A stretch of DNA of 64,000 nucleotides from Nocardia sp. NBC_01730 (GTDB taxonomy: Bacteria > Actinomycetota > Actinomycetes > Mycobacteriales > Mycobacteriaceae), in contig NZ_CP109162.1 in the NCBI RefSeq assembly GCF_035920445.1, positions 3,224,001 to 3,288,000 of the forward strand, in the 5' to 3' direction. The notes under the pieces were generated by a model. The model was not told the origin of the DNA and searched no databases. It was given only the letters and a program-made list of their open reading frames with translations. Shown piece after piece: positions 48,635-58,410 of this stretch. How positions within the stretch are numbered: position 1 is the first letter of the stretch; the number at the start of each line of letters is the position of its first letter. The position numbers and the translations under genes were made by a program.

Positions 48635-50466
48635 AACGGGCGAACCTCCTCGACCTGTCCGTACTCGGGCGGCGGTGCCGACTTGCTCAACGAGGGCGCG
48701 CCGATCAGGTCCGTGATTTCCGTCTTGCGCTGCGGATCATGGTGCGAGATGGACTTCTTCACCTCGGCAGCGTACTCGCCTTCCCACCACGGCACGGTCC
48801 GGACCAGCACCGGCGGCGCACCGGACGGGAACACGATGGCCCGGCCGCGCGGCAACGTCGCCAGACCGTTGACCGAGAACGTCTTGGACGAACCCAGCGA
48901 CCGCGAATAGCTCTTGCCGCCTTTGGATTCCGAGACCGACTGGGAGATCGCATCGTATTCGCCGAGGACATCGGACCGCTCCTGCAGGAACCTGGTGTCG
49001 TCGACGCCGCTGCCGAGCACCTTGATGTTCGCCGCCGACCAGAGGGCGTTCATGCCGCTCTCACCCCAGCAGCGGGCGCCCTGCGCCCAGGATTGCAGCA
49101 CCGTCATGACCACGATGCCGCGCGAGCCGAAGTGGCTGTACTGCTTGGGCAGATCCTTCCAGCGCACCACGTTCGCGGCCTCGTCGAGCACCGCGAGCAG
49201 TGGAATCGCCAGCCGGCCGCCGCGCGACTGCGACGCCTTGCGCATCGCGACGTCCACCACCGCCTCGGTGAGCGCACTCACCAGCGGCGCGGCCGAGCCG
49301 CGGCCCTCGAGGGACAGGCTGTAGAGAGTTCCGTTGTGCTCGAGGAACTCCAGCTCGTCGAACTCCCTACGGTCCCCGCCCTTGGTGATCCACGGGTGCA
49401 CATTGGACAGCTTCAGGCAGCGGATCATCTTCTTGGCAGTACCGAAGATGCCACTTCGCGTGCGCGGGTCGGTGTTGTACTGCGAGGAAAGGCCGGAGGC
49501 CGTGTAGTGGTGGCGTGCTGCGCGCAGGAGTTCGATCGGCTCGGTATCCTGCGGGTTTGTCACCCACTCCCACACCTGGACGATCGGTCTGCTGCCGTTG
49601 CGGTCACCGACGGCAGCGGCGAGGAACAGTCCGGCGAGCAGGTCCTCGGCCTCCGGATCGAAAAACGCGTCGGTCTTGGTGTCGCTACCGTCGTCGCCGT
49701 CGGCGAAGTGCCCGGCCAACCGGGCCGCGCGCATCTCGCAGCCCTCGCGGCCCGCGTCCACCCAGGACAACGGATCCCAGAACCAGGTCGGCTCCTCGCC
49801 TGCGACGCCCTGCGGATCGAAGACGAAAGTGGGACTTCCCTTGGACTCCCGGACGTCCCGGGTCGCGTCCACCACATCTCGCTTGTTCGAGGTCGCCAGC
49901 ACCGGTCCGATCGCGGTGAGGATCGCCGGGATCACCCGCGAGGTCGATTTGCCCTGACGCGGACCCCAGATGTCCAGGTGTAGATCCTCGTAGGAGCCGT
50001 AGAGCATCACCCCGTCGGCCACGCCGACACCGATCGGCACACCGGGAACGTCGTCGTAGCCGAGTCGCACCCCGAGCTGATCGGCTTTCTCCCGGACTCC
50101 CGCCTCGGTGAGCATGGAGATCGCGCCGCCGCTGCCCATCACGTCGGCCTTTTCGTCGACCGGCAGCCTGCCCTTGCTCTGGCGCTTGTTCATCTGCCTG
50201 AGGATCACGAGGTAGGCGACCACGCTTGCGATCACCAGCAGCAAGATCACCGTCGATGCGCCCGGCCACTGCAGCCTTCCTTTGGCGAGGTCGGCGACGA
50301 TGGCGATCGGGTTGATCGGGACGCTCTGCGGGCTGCCGGCAAGCATGTTGCCCAGATGCACCGCGATCCAGAGGGTTCCGAAGATCGCGAAGCCGGCGTA
50401 GGTCAGATACAGGCTGAGATCGGGTCCGGGCACGGCCGGATCCGTCACCTTTTTCTTCTTCGCCAT
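48631..50466 (-). CDS. TraG/VirD4-like type IV coupling ATPase
   Basis: About 611 residues from ATG at 50466, chosen because AGGAGG lies 5 bases upstream. A longer frame adds 22 unlikely residues. Two N-terminal membrane helices (LYLTYAGFAIFGTLWIAVHL and TVILLLVIASVVAYLVIL). Walker A DIWGPRQGKSTSRVIPAILT, Walker B PLLAVLDEAANVVRWKDLPK, followed by SHFGSRGIVVMTVLQSWAQG. The family feeds substrate (usually relaxase-DNA) to the secretion channel. No relaxase is encoded in the window. Confidence 0.88.
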   Translation of the reverse strand: MAKKKKVTDPAVPGPDLSLYLTYAGFAIFGTLWIAVHLGNMLAGSPQSVPINPIAIVADLAKGRLQWPGASTVILLLVIASVVAYLVILRQMNKRQSKGRLPVDEKADVMGSGGAISMLTEAGVREKADQLGVRLGYDDVPGVPIGVGVADGVMLYGSYEDLHLDIWGPRQGKSTSRVIPAILTAIGPVLATSNKRDVVDATRDVRESKGSPTFVFDPQGVAGEEPTWFWDPLSWVDAGREGCEMRAARLAGHFADGDDGSDTKTDAFFDPEAEDLLAGLFLAAAVGDRNGSRPIVQVWEWVTNPQDTEPIELLRAARHHYTASGLSSQYNTDPRTRSGIFGTAKKMIRCLKLSNVHPWITKGGDRREFDELEFLEHNGTLYSLSLEGRGSAAPLVSALTEAVVDVAMRKASQSRGGRLAIPLLAVLDEAANVVRWKDLPKQYSHFGSRGIVVMTVLQSWAQGARCWGESGMNALWSAANIKVLGSGVDDTRFLQERSDVLGEYDAISQSVSESKGGKSYSRSLGSSKTFSVNGLATLPRGRAIVFPSGAPPVLVRTVPWWEGEYAAEVKKSISHHDPQRKTEITDLIGAPSLSKSAPPPEYGQVEEVRPL

Positions 50467-50507
50467 GTGTCCTCCTGGGTCGGCGGTCCGGTGGTGGAAG
50501 TGTGTGG

Positions 50508-51149
50508 TCAGCGGAACGCGTCGAGTCGCCATCCGTCGGGCGTGCGCACGACGGTGGCGATCACCGTCGCCGGTGGCAACGGCTCCTTGCGCCCGTTCGG
50601 ATAGACGACGGTCTGCTCGATCCCGATCTTGAACTGCTGGACGTTCGGGTCGGTGGTGTTCGGCGCCGTCTCGCCGGACGCGAAGGTGAAAGCCTCCACG
50701 CGCGCCCCAGCCTTAGCCCATTCCGCCCACTGCAGCGTCGCCTTCGGGGTCTCCATTCCGGTGGGCGAGCCATCCAGCATACGAATCAGGCTGGGGCCCA
50801 AAAACTTCCGCACGCGGGTCAACGATGTGCCCTGGTTTTCGGTGGCGGGTTCCCAGCTGTAGATCTCCCGCAGCGCCGTAACGGCGACACCGTCGGGCGT
50901 CACCGGGTCTGGCGCAGGCCCCCCCTCTAGCAACCGGGTCGTGGACGTAGCGGAATGCCCCCCACCGGATCCCGCGTCCACACGGTCCCCACGACCGCAG
51001 GCCACGCCCAGCATTGCGACGCTAAGCACCAGCATCACCACCAGTTTCGCGCGTGCACTTGCTTTGCCTCTCCAGGCTAGCCGCATCGGAGGGCACTTCG
51101 GCAGTCCTGCCGCCATGGGTTCGTCCGCGGTGCGCGCGCGGGCACTCAC
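50508..51149 (-). CDS. lipoprotein of the conjugation-like operon
   Basis: 213 residues. A basic N-terminus is followed by a hydrophobic stretch and lipobox VMLVLSVAMLGVACG (Cys near 51). The mature part ends in a small alpha+beta domain (FKIGIEQTVVYPNGRKEPLP, then VIATVVRTPDGWRLDAFR) like the NTF2-like fold of conjugation surface proteins. It overlaps the hydrolase gene by 4 bases (GTGA). Confidence 0.75.
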   Translation of the reverse strand: MSARARTADEPMAAGLPKCPPMRLAWRGKASARAKLVVMLVLSVAMLGVACGRGDRVDAGSGGGHSATSTTRLLEGGPAPDPVTPDGVAVTALREIYSWEPATENQGTSLTRVRKFLGPSLIRMLDGSPTGMETPKATLQWAEWAKAGARVEAFTFASGETAPNTTDPNVQQFKIGIEQTVVYPNGRKEPLPPATVIATVVRTPDGWRLDAFR

Positions 51150-52816
51150 AGCACCCTCCTCGCCCGTCCATCCCCGGGCACCGCGACTTCCGAGACACCG
51201 CCGCCGGACCGCGCGCCCGCGCCGGGCACCGACTGGATCATGCGCCCATTCCCGGCGTAGATGCCGACCTGCGCGGGTCCGCGCGGACCGAATGAACTGA
51301 ATACCAGGTCACCCGGCTGCGTTTTGCTCATAGGCACCTCCACACCCGACTCCCACTGCTGTTCGGCCGTGCGTGGCAGCGTGACCGTGCCGGAGGAAGC
51401 CGCGAACACCGCCGCCGAGGTCAGCCCGGGGCCGTCCAAACCACCGCCGCTCGGCCCCTGCGCCCCGCCGCCGCCCCACACGTAAGGTGTGCCGAGCCAT
51501 TCGTGCGCGGCCTCGACGATCTGGTCGCCGTTCGAGCCCTCCCCCGGCGTGAACCGGCCGAGCGAGCCCGGCGCGCGGTACTGCGCCTCCATCGCCAGAA
51601 TATTCCGCACGTACGGCTGAGTCTCGGCATAGTGTGCCGCAACCTGATTCGGCATGCCGCCCGAGGCGAGCACCGCGCCTTCGCCCGCGTTGTACGCGGC
51701 CAGCGTCAGCGCGGCGACATCGCCCTGCACCTTCCCCTCGGATTGCCACCGCAGGATCTTGTGCGCGATCGCGCACATGTAGCGGCCCTGACCGATGATC
51801 GCATCGCCGTCGTCCCATACGCTGGCCACGCCGTTGCCATCGGCGTCGATCACGTACGGCCGGCCGTCATCCGGATCGGTACTCGCCGCGGTGCCCGGCA
51901 GGAACTGCGCCAGACCCTGCGCACCGGCCGGTGAGGTCGCGCCGCGCCGGAATCCTGACTCCTGCCTCCCTTGTGCGGCCAGCAGCGACGGGGTGATCTG
52001 TGGGCAGATCGAACCCGCACGGCGATACCAGATTTCCAGTTCCGGCGGCACCTTGCCTGCGGCGAGCGCGCCACCGGCGGTGCCGAAGCCGAGACTGCAC
52101 CGCGGATCGCTGGAGTAGGCGCGCGCGCCACCGACGTCCGGGGTGGGAGCGCCGTCCAGCCAGGGCAGCGGGTCGATCTGACGCCCGCCGGTGAACCGGC
52201 CGCCAGGGACGATCTCGAAATGCAGGTGCGGACCGCTGGATTCACCGGCGGAGCCGACCGCGCCGATGGGCTGACCCGCGGTCACCGTGTCACCGACCCG
52301 GACCAGCACACCCGAGTTCCACATGTGGCCGTAGACCGCCGAGTACGAGCGGCCGTTGGTGTCCACCGAGTCGACGACGATCCAATTGCCGAAACCCGAT
52401 GCGGGACCTGCGGCGACGACGCGTCCGGCGGAGACGGAGTAGATGGGGGTGCCGTCGGCCGCGGCCAGGTCGACGCCCTTGTGCGTGCCACCGCGCGCGC
52501 CGAAGGTGTCGGAAACGATGAAGGTTCCGGTGGCCAACGGCAGGGTGCGGCGCAGCGGACCCGAGCCCGCGGCCAGCGAGGGCGTCGCGGTCGCGGTCGG
52601 ATTGGTCTGTGTGGCGGTGGGATTGCCGGTCGCGGCGGCACGCGAATCACCAGGCGCGTAACCACCCAGCGGCGGCAGTTCGGACTGCGAACCGAGCACC
52701 GAGGATCCTTCGCAGGCGTCGTCCACCGCGGGCATGATGATGACCAGCACGATGGTCAGGAGGCCGAGCACCGCGCCGAGAGCGGCCCACAGCACCGATT
52801 TGCCGCTCATCGCCAC
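51146..52816 (-). CDS. cell-wall hydrolase: M23 peptidase + lytic transglycosylase + degenerate NlpC/P60
   Basis: 556 residues. N-terminal anchor (VLWAALGAVLGLLTIVLVII). An M23/LytM domain (about 95-215) has HKGVDLAAADG and SSGPHLHFEI, with its zinc ligands present. An SLT domain (about 265-410) has ITPSLLAAQGRQESGFRRGA (Glu catalytic) and GLAQFLPGTAAST. The C-terminal NlpC/P60-like domain (about 430-545) has the right scaffold (WLGTPYVWGGGGAQGP, QPGDLVFSSFGPRG, IYAGNGRMI). However, the catalytic Cys is replaced (LDGPGLT where LDCSGL is usual) and the His is Gln (QVGIY where HVGIY is usual). The third domain therefore probably binds rather than cuts. The protein would open peptidoglycan for the channel. 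Confidence 0.88.
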   Translation of the reverse strand: MAMSGKSVLWAALGAVLGLLTIVLVIIMPAVDDACEGSSVLGSQSELPPLGGYAPGDSRAAATGNPTATQTNPTATATPSLAAGSGPLRRTLPLATGTFIVSDTFGARGGTHKGVDLAAADGTPIYSVSAGRVVAAGPASGFGNWIVVDSVDTNGRSYSAVYGHMWNSGVLVRVGDTVTAGQPIGAVGSAGESSGPHLHFEIVPGGRFTGGRQIDPLPWLDGAPTPDVGGARAYSSDPRCSLGFGTAGGALAAGKVPPELEIWYRRAGSICPQITPSLLAAQGRQESGFRRGATSPAGAQGLAQFLPGTAASTDPDDGRPYVIDADGNGVASVWDDGDAIIGQGRYMCAIAHKILRWQSEGKVQGDVAALTLAAYNAGEGAVLASGGMPNQVAAHYAETQPYVRNILAMEAQYRAPGSLGRFTPGEGSNGDQIVEAAHEWLGTPYVWGGGGAQGPSGGGLDGPGLTSAAVFAASSGTVTLPRTAEQQWESGVEVPMSKTQPGDLVFSSFGPRGPAQVGIYAGNGRMIQSVPGAGARSGGGVSEVAVPGDGRARRVL

Positions 52817-52847
52817 CCCTCGGCGGCATGCCGCGCGCAGGCGTGCT

Positions 52848-53156
52848 TCACGTTCGGCGCCGGGCTTCGTTGAGGGTGTCGGCCAGGGTGCGGTTCATCT
52901 CGGCGGCAGCCGCCAACTCTTGTTGCAGCAACGTGACTTTTCGCCGCAGCGCGGCCGCGTCCATACGCTCGAGACCGAGGCCTTCGGCCGCGCGCACCCA
53001 GTTCCGTACCGAATTCGTGTGCACGCCGATCTGTTCGGCGACCACGCGACAGGCCTCCGATTCGCTGTGTAGTTTGCCCGTGAGCGCGATGACTTGCTGG
53101 ACGGCGGCCTCGCGCACCTCCGGCGAGACGCGGCGGTAGGACCGGTGCGGCATCAT
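52848..53156 (-). CDS. small HTH/coiled-coil protein, IS3-orfA-like
   Basis: About 102 residues from ATG at 53156. The longer frame overlaps the VirB4-like gene and is unlikely. It has an N-terminal helix-turn-helix (RRVSPEVREAAVQQVIALTG, then VAEQIGVHTNSVRNWVRAAE) and a C-terminal heptad-like helix (LRRKVTLLQQELAAAAEMNR). The layout equals an IS3 orfA transposase subunit, but no orfB or terminal repeats are present and it is embedded in the operon between hydrolase and ATPase genes. It may be a domesticated regulator or a transposon-derived leftover. Confidence 0.65.
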   Translation of the reverse strand: MMPHRSYRRVSPEVREAAVQQVIALTGKLHSESEACRVVAEQIGVHTNSVRNWVRAAEGLGLERMDAAALRRKVTLLQQELAAAAEMNRTLADTLNEARRRT

Positions 53157-53232
53157 GCGGCGCACCCCCCGTCGACGGTCACGTACCGAGGCACGCCGCC
53201 GATCATTCCCACATCGTGCCCCCGCTGATATC

Positions 53233-55440
53233 TCATGCGGCGCTCCCTGGCGAATCCGTTCCACGCGAAGTCGATTCGGTGAATTCGCTGAACCGCTGGT
53301 TGGTGTCGTGGATCCCGCTTTCCTTCTCCGACAGCGTGAATTCCATGTGGAATGGGATGCCGGGCCGACGGTCCTCACCGATCTTCAGCAGGAACTTACC
53401 GGTTCCGGGCGGAGATGGCCTCTGCTGGCCCGGTTTGAGCGCCTCGCCGGTCAATGCCTGCGGTGCGGACCATCCGGTCACCATCTCCTCCTCGGCCGAC
53501 GTGAACGGCACCGTGCTGTCCAGTCGTTTGATCTCTTCCGCAGGAAGCGCTCCGAAGATCTTGGCGCGCGCACGTTCGAGGAAACCGAGCGCCTTGGCGA
53601 TGGCGGCTTCCGATCCGAGTGCTTGCAGGTCCTTGATGGTATGGCTGATCATGATCAGCGCGGTGGCGATGCCGCGCTGCAATCGGGTGAGCTCGTCGAC
53701 CCGGTCGACCATGAAGTCGCCGAGACCGAGCACCTGCCACAGCTCGTCCATCACGACCTGGAAATAGCGCTGCGGACCCAGATCCGCGTCGGCGAGCACG
53801 TGCGCGGCCTCGACCGAGGCGAATCCGTCGGCCCAACAGGCCAGCATGACCGCGGCCTTCAGCTTCTTGTCACCGGTCGGGATGTGCGACACGTCCATGC
53901 ATACCGCGACCGCGCTGGTGTCGATCGGCACCGTGGTCTGCCCGTTGAAGACCGCGCCGAACGGGCCCTGGGTCAGGGCGCGCAACGAGCGGCGCAAACC
54001 TTTGATCGCGTTCTGGTACTCGGCCGGATTGTCGGCGCCCGCGTCCAGCATCAATTCCTCACCGCCACCGACGATCACCTCGAGGAGGTTCTCCATGATC
54101 GGCGGCTTGTCCGGCGTGAAGCCGCTGCCGGGTTTGTAGAGGATGCGCAACGCTGTGGCGATCAGCGTCTCTTCGTAATCGCGCACGCGGTCGCCGCGAA
54201 CCAGTTCGACCAGACCGGCGATCAGCGTCACCTGTCTGGCCCTCAGGTCTTGCAACACCTGAAGTTGCAGGGCAGGAAGGTCTTCCAGGCGCGGCACGAC
54301 CGCGCCGAGCACACCCGCCGCGAGCGGGTTGAGCTTGCCGTGCCCGTATCCCAGGTCGATCACCTGGCCGCCGACCAGCTCGACCATCTTGCGGTAGTCC
54401 GGTTTGACATCGGCCAAGATGAGCGGCGTGATCCCCTGTGCGATACCACCGAGCACAATCCTGCGCACCAGCGAGGACTTGCCGAAACCGTTGAGGCCGA
54501 GCACGAACAGGCTGGGTGCGGTGATGAAGCTGCCGCGCATGAACCAGTTCATCGGGTCGAAGCAGACCGGAGCGCCGGTGTGCAGATGCGAGCCGAGCGG
54601 CGTGCCGATCAGCGGCGCGCCCGCTCCGACCGACCACGGCCACAGGCCCGCGACCTGGGCGGTGGTGGCGCGGTATTCGACCGGACGTCCGACCACGTTC
54701 ATCCGGCCGCCGCCCGCGCCCGCGTAGCCGCGGTCGGTGAGTTGCGCTGTGCTGCGGTCGAATCCGTCCTCGATCGTCTGCTCCGTGCGGGCGACGTAGT
54801 TGCGGCGGCGGATATCGTCGGTGCGGACCCGGAACTGTGCCCACGCCGCACGCAGGCCGCTGCCCTCGCGGGCGATCATCTCCAGTTTGGCGCGGGTGAC
54901 GTCGTCCAGCAGCGGAGGCCCGGACTGTTTGCGTCGGTCCGCCTTTGCCTTCGCGCGGCGGGCCGCCTTGTCCAGGTACGGGGTGCCCATGGCGCGGTCG
55001 GCCGCGTAGTCGACCTTCGCGGGCCGCGCCACGCGACCGGTTCTTGCGCCGTCGCGATCCGGGCGCGGCAGCCGGGCAATGCGCTCGGTGACCGCGTCCC
55101 GGGAAGGCCGGGGCGTCCGCACGCCGTCGGCACGGGAGCGATCCGCGGACGTGCGCTCGCCGCGGGGGCGGTCGGCGTGCGCCCGTTCGGAACGCGCGCC
55201 CTCGGACCGGCTCGCGCCTGCTCGCGCTCGCCGCTCGGCGGCCTCTCTCGCGGCCCGCCGTTCCCGATCGGACATCTCGACGTCCGACCGATCCTCGCCG
55301 CTCACCCGCGCCGAATCTGGCGCGGGGCGCCGCGGCCGCTCCGGCCGCTGCCCCCACTCGTCCCGCCCGGCTTGCTCGAGCCGCCTGCGGCGAGCGGCTT
55401 CGTCCCGGTCCCGTACGGGTGGCTCGTAGTCCCGTGCCAT
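53233..55440 (-). CDS. VirB4/TraC-like conjugation ATPase
   Basis: 735 residues. A long Arg/Asp/Glu-rich, probably disordered N-terminus (1-160) precedes the ATPase: Walker A LFVLGLNGFGKSSLVRRIVL, RPV-type LILADVKPDYRKMVELVGGQ, Walker B RYFQVVMDELWQVLGLGDFM and ALIMISHTIKDLQALGSEAA (sensor region). It belongs to the AAA-like/HerA-VirB4 group and would energise substrate transfer or pilus assembly. The start lies 7 bases behind the SCO6880-family gene, i.e. it is directly downstream in the operon. Confidence 0.88.
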   Translation of the reverse strand: MARDYEPPVRDRDEAARRRRLEQAGRDEWGQRPERPRRPAPDSARVSGEDRSDVEMSDRERRAAREAAERRARAGASRSEGARSERAHADRPRGERTSADRSRADGVRTPRPSRDAVTERIARLPRPDRDGARTGRVARPAKVDYAADRAMGTPYLDKAARRAKAKADRRKQSGPPLLDDVTRAKLEMIAREGSGLRAAWAQFRVRTDDIRRRNYVARTEQTIEDGFDRSTAQLTDRGYAGAGGGRMNVVGRPVEYRATTAQVAGLWPWSVGAGAPLIGTPLGSHLHTGAPVCFDPMNWFMRGSFITAPSLFVLGLNGFGKSSLVRRIVLGGIAQGITPLILADVKPDYRKMVELVGGQVIDLGYGHGKLNPLAAGVLGAVVPRLEDLPALQLQVLQDLRARQVTLIAGLVELVRGDRVRDYEETLIATALRILYKPGSGFTPDKPPIMENLLEVIVGGGEELMLDAGADNPAEYQNAIKGLRRSLRALTQGPFGAVFNGQTTVPIDTSAVAVCMDVSHIPTGDKKLKAAVMLACWADGFASVEAAHVLADADLGPQRYFQVVMDELWQVLGLGDFMVDRVDELTRLQRGIATALIMISHTIKDLQALGSEAAIAKALGFLERARAKIFGALPAEEIKRLDSTVPFTSAEEEMVTGWSAPQALTGEALKPGQQRPSPPGTGKFLLKIGEDRRPGIPFHMEFTLSEKESGIHDTNQRFSEFTESTSRGTDSPGSAA

Positions 55441-55447
55441 GAATCCC

Positions 55448-56938
55448 TCACCCCGCCAGTGCCTTCGGAATAGTGGCGTGTTCCGGCAGGATCACCCCGC
55501 AACCCAGCGAAGCCGCGAAGGCCGCCGCCTGGTATCGGTAACACCGCCGAATCTTCAGACGCGCCTGGGTCGACAGGTCGCGCGTGATGGCTTCGATCCG
55601 CGGCAGATCGCCGCGCAGGGGCTCGGTGATGGTCACCAGTGCCCCGAAGCGGGTCACACCGTGACCCCTGGCCTGCTCCTCGCGGGCCTGCTGGGTGGCA
55701 CCCACCCGCAGTGTCGCCGCCGCGGAAACGACCCCACGTTCACTCTGCTGGGCTACCAGCGCATTCTTGAAGTCGTCGTCGACGATTTCGGCGGCATCGG
55801 CGGCCGAGTGCGGCCGGTACACGATGGCGATACGTTTGCGCGGCACTTCGGGATTCGGTGCGAGCAGCCGCTGCAGCACCCTCTCGTCGACCGCACCCTC
55901 CGGAGCGGCGTCCATCTCCCAGGTCACCGACCGGCCGCCGTCGTGCACCAGGTAGTCCCACTTCTCGTCGTGCGAGACCGGGCCCGCGTCCGCCCAGTCC
56001 AGGCCGTGACCCTCGGGTTCGCTCGCGGCGACCTCCAGGTCGGCCTGCGAGGCAGGGTCGTAGCTGCGCCGGATGAACGAGATCACCTCGTCGGCCGACA
56101 TCGGCTGCGCGCGCACACCTGCCTCCGCCAGTGCCGCGCAGATGCCGGGCAGACGGCGGCCGATCTCGACGGCCTCCTCCGCCGGGTTCTTGCGGCGCTC
56201 GGCGGTGGTGGCCTTGAACGTGATCGCCACACGCGGAAGCAGCTGCACCCGCTCCTGCGGCAGTTCGGTGGCCAGCTCATACATCACCTGCTGGGCCAGC
56301 TCCGGCGCCTCCGGCCGCGTGATCGTGGAAACCTCGGTGAGCAAACGGTTTCCGGTCTCTGGCACGGTGTCGATGACCGGGACCACGGCGACGATGTCGC
56401 TGGTCTGGCCGACCGAGGCGAGGAAGGTACCCCAAGCCGACACCCACCGGTCGATCACCGGCTGGTCCACCGCCTCGTGGCCCTGGGGCCACGCGCGCAG
56501 TACCACCGTGTACTGCGCGAACTGGGGGAGGTGGATCATGCCGAAGCTGTAACCGCCCGCGTCGATGCCCTCGTAGAGCTTGGAGGGCGCGAGCAGACCG
56601 GGCAATCGGGTGACGCCGCCCGGGATTCGGGAGAACCGGCCGCCCCGGTACACATGCTCGCCGCGACCGCGCGAGCGCATCCAGTTGAACATCATCAATC
56701 CCGTCTCGTAACCCGAACGGCCACCCGTCCGCCACACCAGTGGAACCATCACGACGACGCCGGTGCCGCCGACGATCAGACCCCATTGGAAGCCACCGGC
56801 CATCGCGGTGATCAGCGCCGTGATCACGACCGCGAAGCCGAGCACGGTCTCCTCCCAGCGCAAGCCGAAAAGGCCCGCGCTGCGCGGCTTCTGCCAGAGG
56901 CCGTATGAGCGCCGCTCGTAGGTGTCGGTGACTGTCAT
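55448..56938 (-). CDS. SCO6880-family membrane protein
   Basis: 496 residues. Two adjacent N-terminal membrane helices (TVLGFAVVITALITAMAGGF and GLIVGGTGVVVMVPLVWRTG, near 30-67), then a large soluble region with RSYDPASQADLEVAASEPEG. In actinobacteria this family always accompanies the VirB4-like and TrbL-like genes, as it does here. It resembles the PrgI-plus-VirB4-N-domain arrangement split from the ATPase, which is inference. Overlaps the next upstream gene by ATGA. Confidence 0.85.
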   Translation of the reverse strand: MTVTDTYERRSYGLWQKPRSAGLFGLRWEETVLGFAVVITALITAMAGGFQWGLIVGGTGVVVMVPLVWRTGGRSGYETGLMMFNWMRSRGRGEHVYRGGRFSRIPGGVTRLPGLLAPSKLYEGIDAGGYSFGMIHLPQFAQYTVVLRAWPQGHEAVDQPVIDRWVSAWGTFLASVGQTSDIVAVVPVIDTVPETGNRLLTEVSTITRPEAPELAQQVMYELATELPQERVQLLPRVAITFKATTAERRKNPAEEAVEIGRRLPGICAALAEAGVRAQPMSADEVISFIRRSYDPASQADLEVAASEPEGHGLDWADAGPVSHDEKWDYLVHDGGRSVTWEMDAAPEGAVDERVLQRLLAPNPEVPRKRIAIVYRPHSAADAAEIVDDDFKNALVAQQSERGVVSAAATLRVGATQQAREEQARGHGVTRFGALVTITEPLRGDLPRIEAITRDLSTQARLKIRRCYRYQAAAFAASLGCGVILPEHATIPKALAG

Positions 56939-58410
56939 CGCGGAATGGTGCTCCTCCCGAGGTCGGGTGAACGATTCGTCCAGCGGTCGCCCGCGACGTC
57001 ACCCATTGCTTGGTCGGCCCGGTTCAGGCCGCCGCTCGCGGCGCGCGCCGCGCCGATCCGCCCTGCCGTCCTGGACGCTCCGGACGCTACCCCGGACGCG
57101 CCGGACGGGCCGGAGGCGCGCGGGGCCGCGCCGCCTTGACCACCACCACCTCCCCGCGGCTGCGTCGGCCGCGGCGCGCCACCACCGCCGCGCGGTCCGC
57201 CGGCACCGCCAGGTCGCGGCCCGGTTCCGCTGCCGCTCACGTAACCCGCCGCACCCGGCGCCGCGGAGCTCTTGACACCGACCGCCTTGGTGCCCATAGC
57301 GCCGAGGCCCGCGACCGCGAGCAAGGTACCGCCGGTCGCGGTGAGACCGGAACCGCCGCTGCCGACGATCGCGACGGCGGGCGTGACCAACCGCATCAGC
57401 GCAGGAAGCACGAACGCCACGCTGCACAGCAACACGATGGCGACGAGCATGCGCTGGGCTTGCTCACCGTCCGGCAGGCCCCCGGTCTCGGTGAGCGAAT
57501 CCACATGGCCCGCAGTAGTGAACGCGATCATGTAGACGATCGCCGCCACCGGTTTCCACAGCATGAACGCGATGATCCAGCCGATCAGCTTCTGATAGGA
57601 CTGCTTGCCCACGTTCATGCCCGACGCAGCCGCGGCCAGCGGCAGCACACCGGCCGCGATCACCAGCAGACCCTGGCGGACGATGGCCAGCACGATCTGC
57701 GCCAGCGCGCCGAGCAGACCGACGATCGCGATGATCAGCACCAGACCCGGCGAGAACGCCTGCAGCTTACTGGTTTTCACCATCAGCTCGGCCAGGTCCT
57801 TGGCGTTGCCGTTGGTCGAGTCGTTGATGATCCACTCCGAGAAGCGGTCCGAGGCCTGGGTACCCGCCACGATCACCGCGCCGAGCATCCAGGAGCTGAA
57901 CACCACGCGAGTGAACATGCGGAACGACTCGGCCGCCTCGTTCATCGCGGCCCCGCGTCTGGCCTCGGCCAATCGCGCCCCCGAGAGGATCACCGACGCG
58001 ATCAACAGCAATATCTGCGCTTGATAGGTGTAGTCGTTGATCTTCGTGAACAGCGAACCCGAATCGCTGACCGCCTCGTTGGGCACCTTCATCCAGAAGG
58101 TCAACGCCAGGATGATGGCCTCACCGAGACCGTTCATCAGCGAGTCGACCACCTTGCCGAAGGTCGAGTCCCATGCCTTGTCCTTCACCGCGGTCGCCGC
58201 CTGGCCGGGATGCGAAGCGGCGTTGCCCGCTTTGCACGCGGCCGATGCGGCGTCACCGAGGGTGAAGCCGGGCAGTCCGAGGCCGTCGAGAGAGTCGTGG
58301 ATTTCGTTGCACGTATCGTCGAAGCCGTACGTCTGGCCGTAGGCCACGGTCGGAGTCGCGATCATCACTGTGAAGATGACCGCGAAGATTGTGACTAGCC
58401 GTCTCACCAT
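56935..58410 (-). CDS. TrbL/VirB6-like polytopic membrane protein
   Basis: About 491 residues from ATG at 58410. An earlier ATG at 58419 is possible but overlaps more. Signal peptide VTIFAVIFTVMIATPTVAYG, then about six to eight membrane helices (for example FTRVVFSSWMLGAVIVAG, LVLIIAIVGLLGALAQIVLA, LLVIAAGVLPLAAAASGMNV, MLVAIVLLCSVAFVLPAL). The C-terminal third is a Gly/Pro/Arg-rich disordered tail. The helical count and position between the SCO6880 gene and the small surface proteins fit the channel component. Confidence 0.85.
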   Translation of the reverse strand: MVRRLVTIFAVIFTVMIATPTVAYGQTYGFDDTCNEIHDSLDGLGLPGFTLGDAASAACKAGNAASHPGQAATAVKDKAWDSTFGKVVDSLMNGLGEAIILALTFWMKVPNEAVSDSGSLFTKINDYTYQAQILLLIASVILSGARLAEARRGAAMNEAAESFRMFTRVVFSSWMLGAVIVAGTQASDRFSEWIINDSTNGNAKDLAELMVKTSKLQAFSPGLVLIIAIVGLLGALAQIVLAIVRQGLLVIAAGVLPLAAAASGMNVGKQSYQKLIGWIIAFMLWKPVAAIVYMIAFTTAGHVDSLTETGGLPDGEQAQRMLVAIVLLCSVAFVLPALMRLVTPAVAIVGSGGSGLTATGGTLLAVAGLGAMGTKAVGVKSSAAPGAAGYVSGSGTGPRPGGAGGPRGGGGAPRPTQPRGGGGGQGGAAPRASGPSGASGVASGASRTAGRIGAARAASGGLNRADQAMGDVAGDRWTNRSPDLGRSTIPR

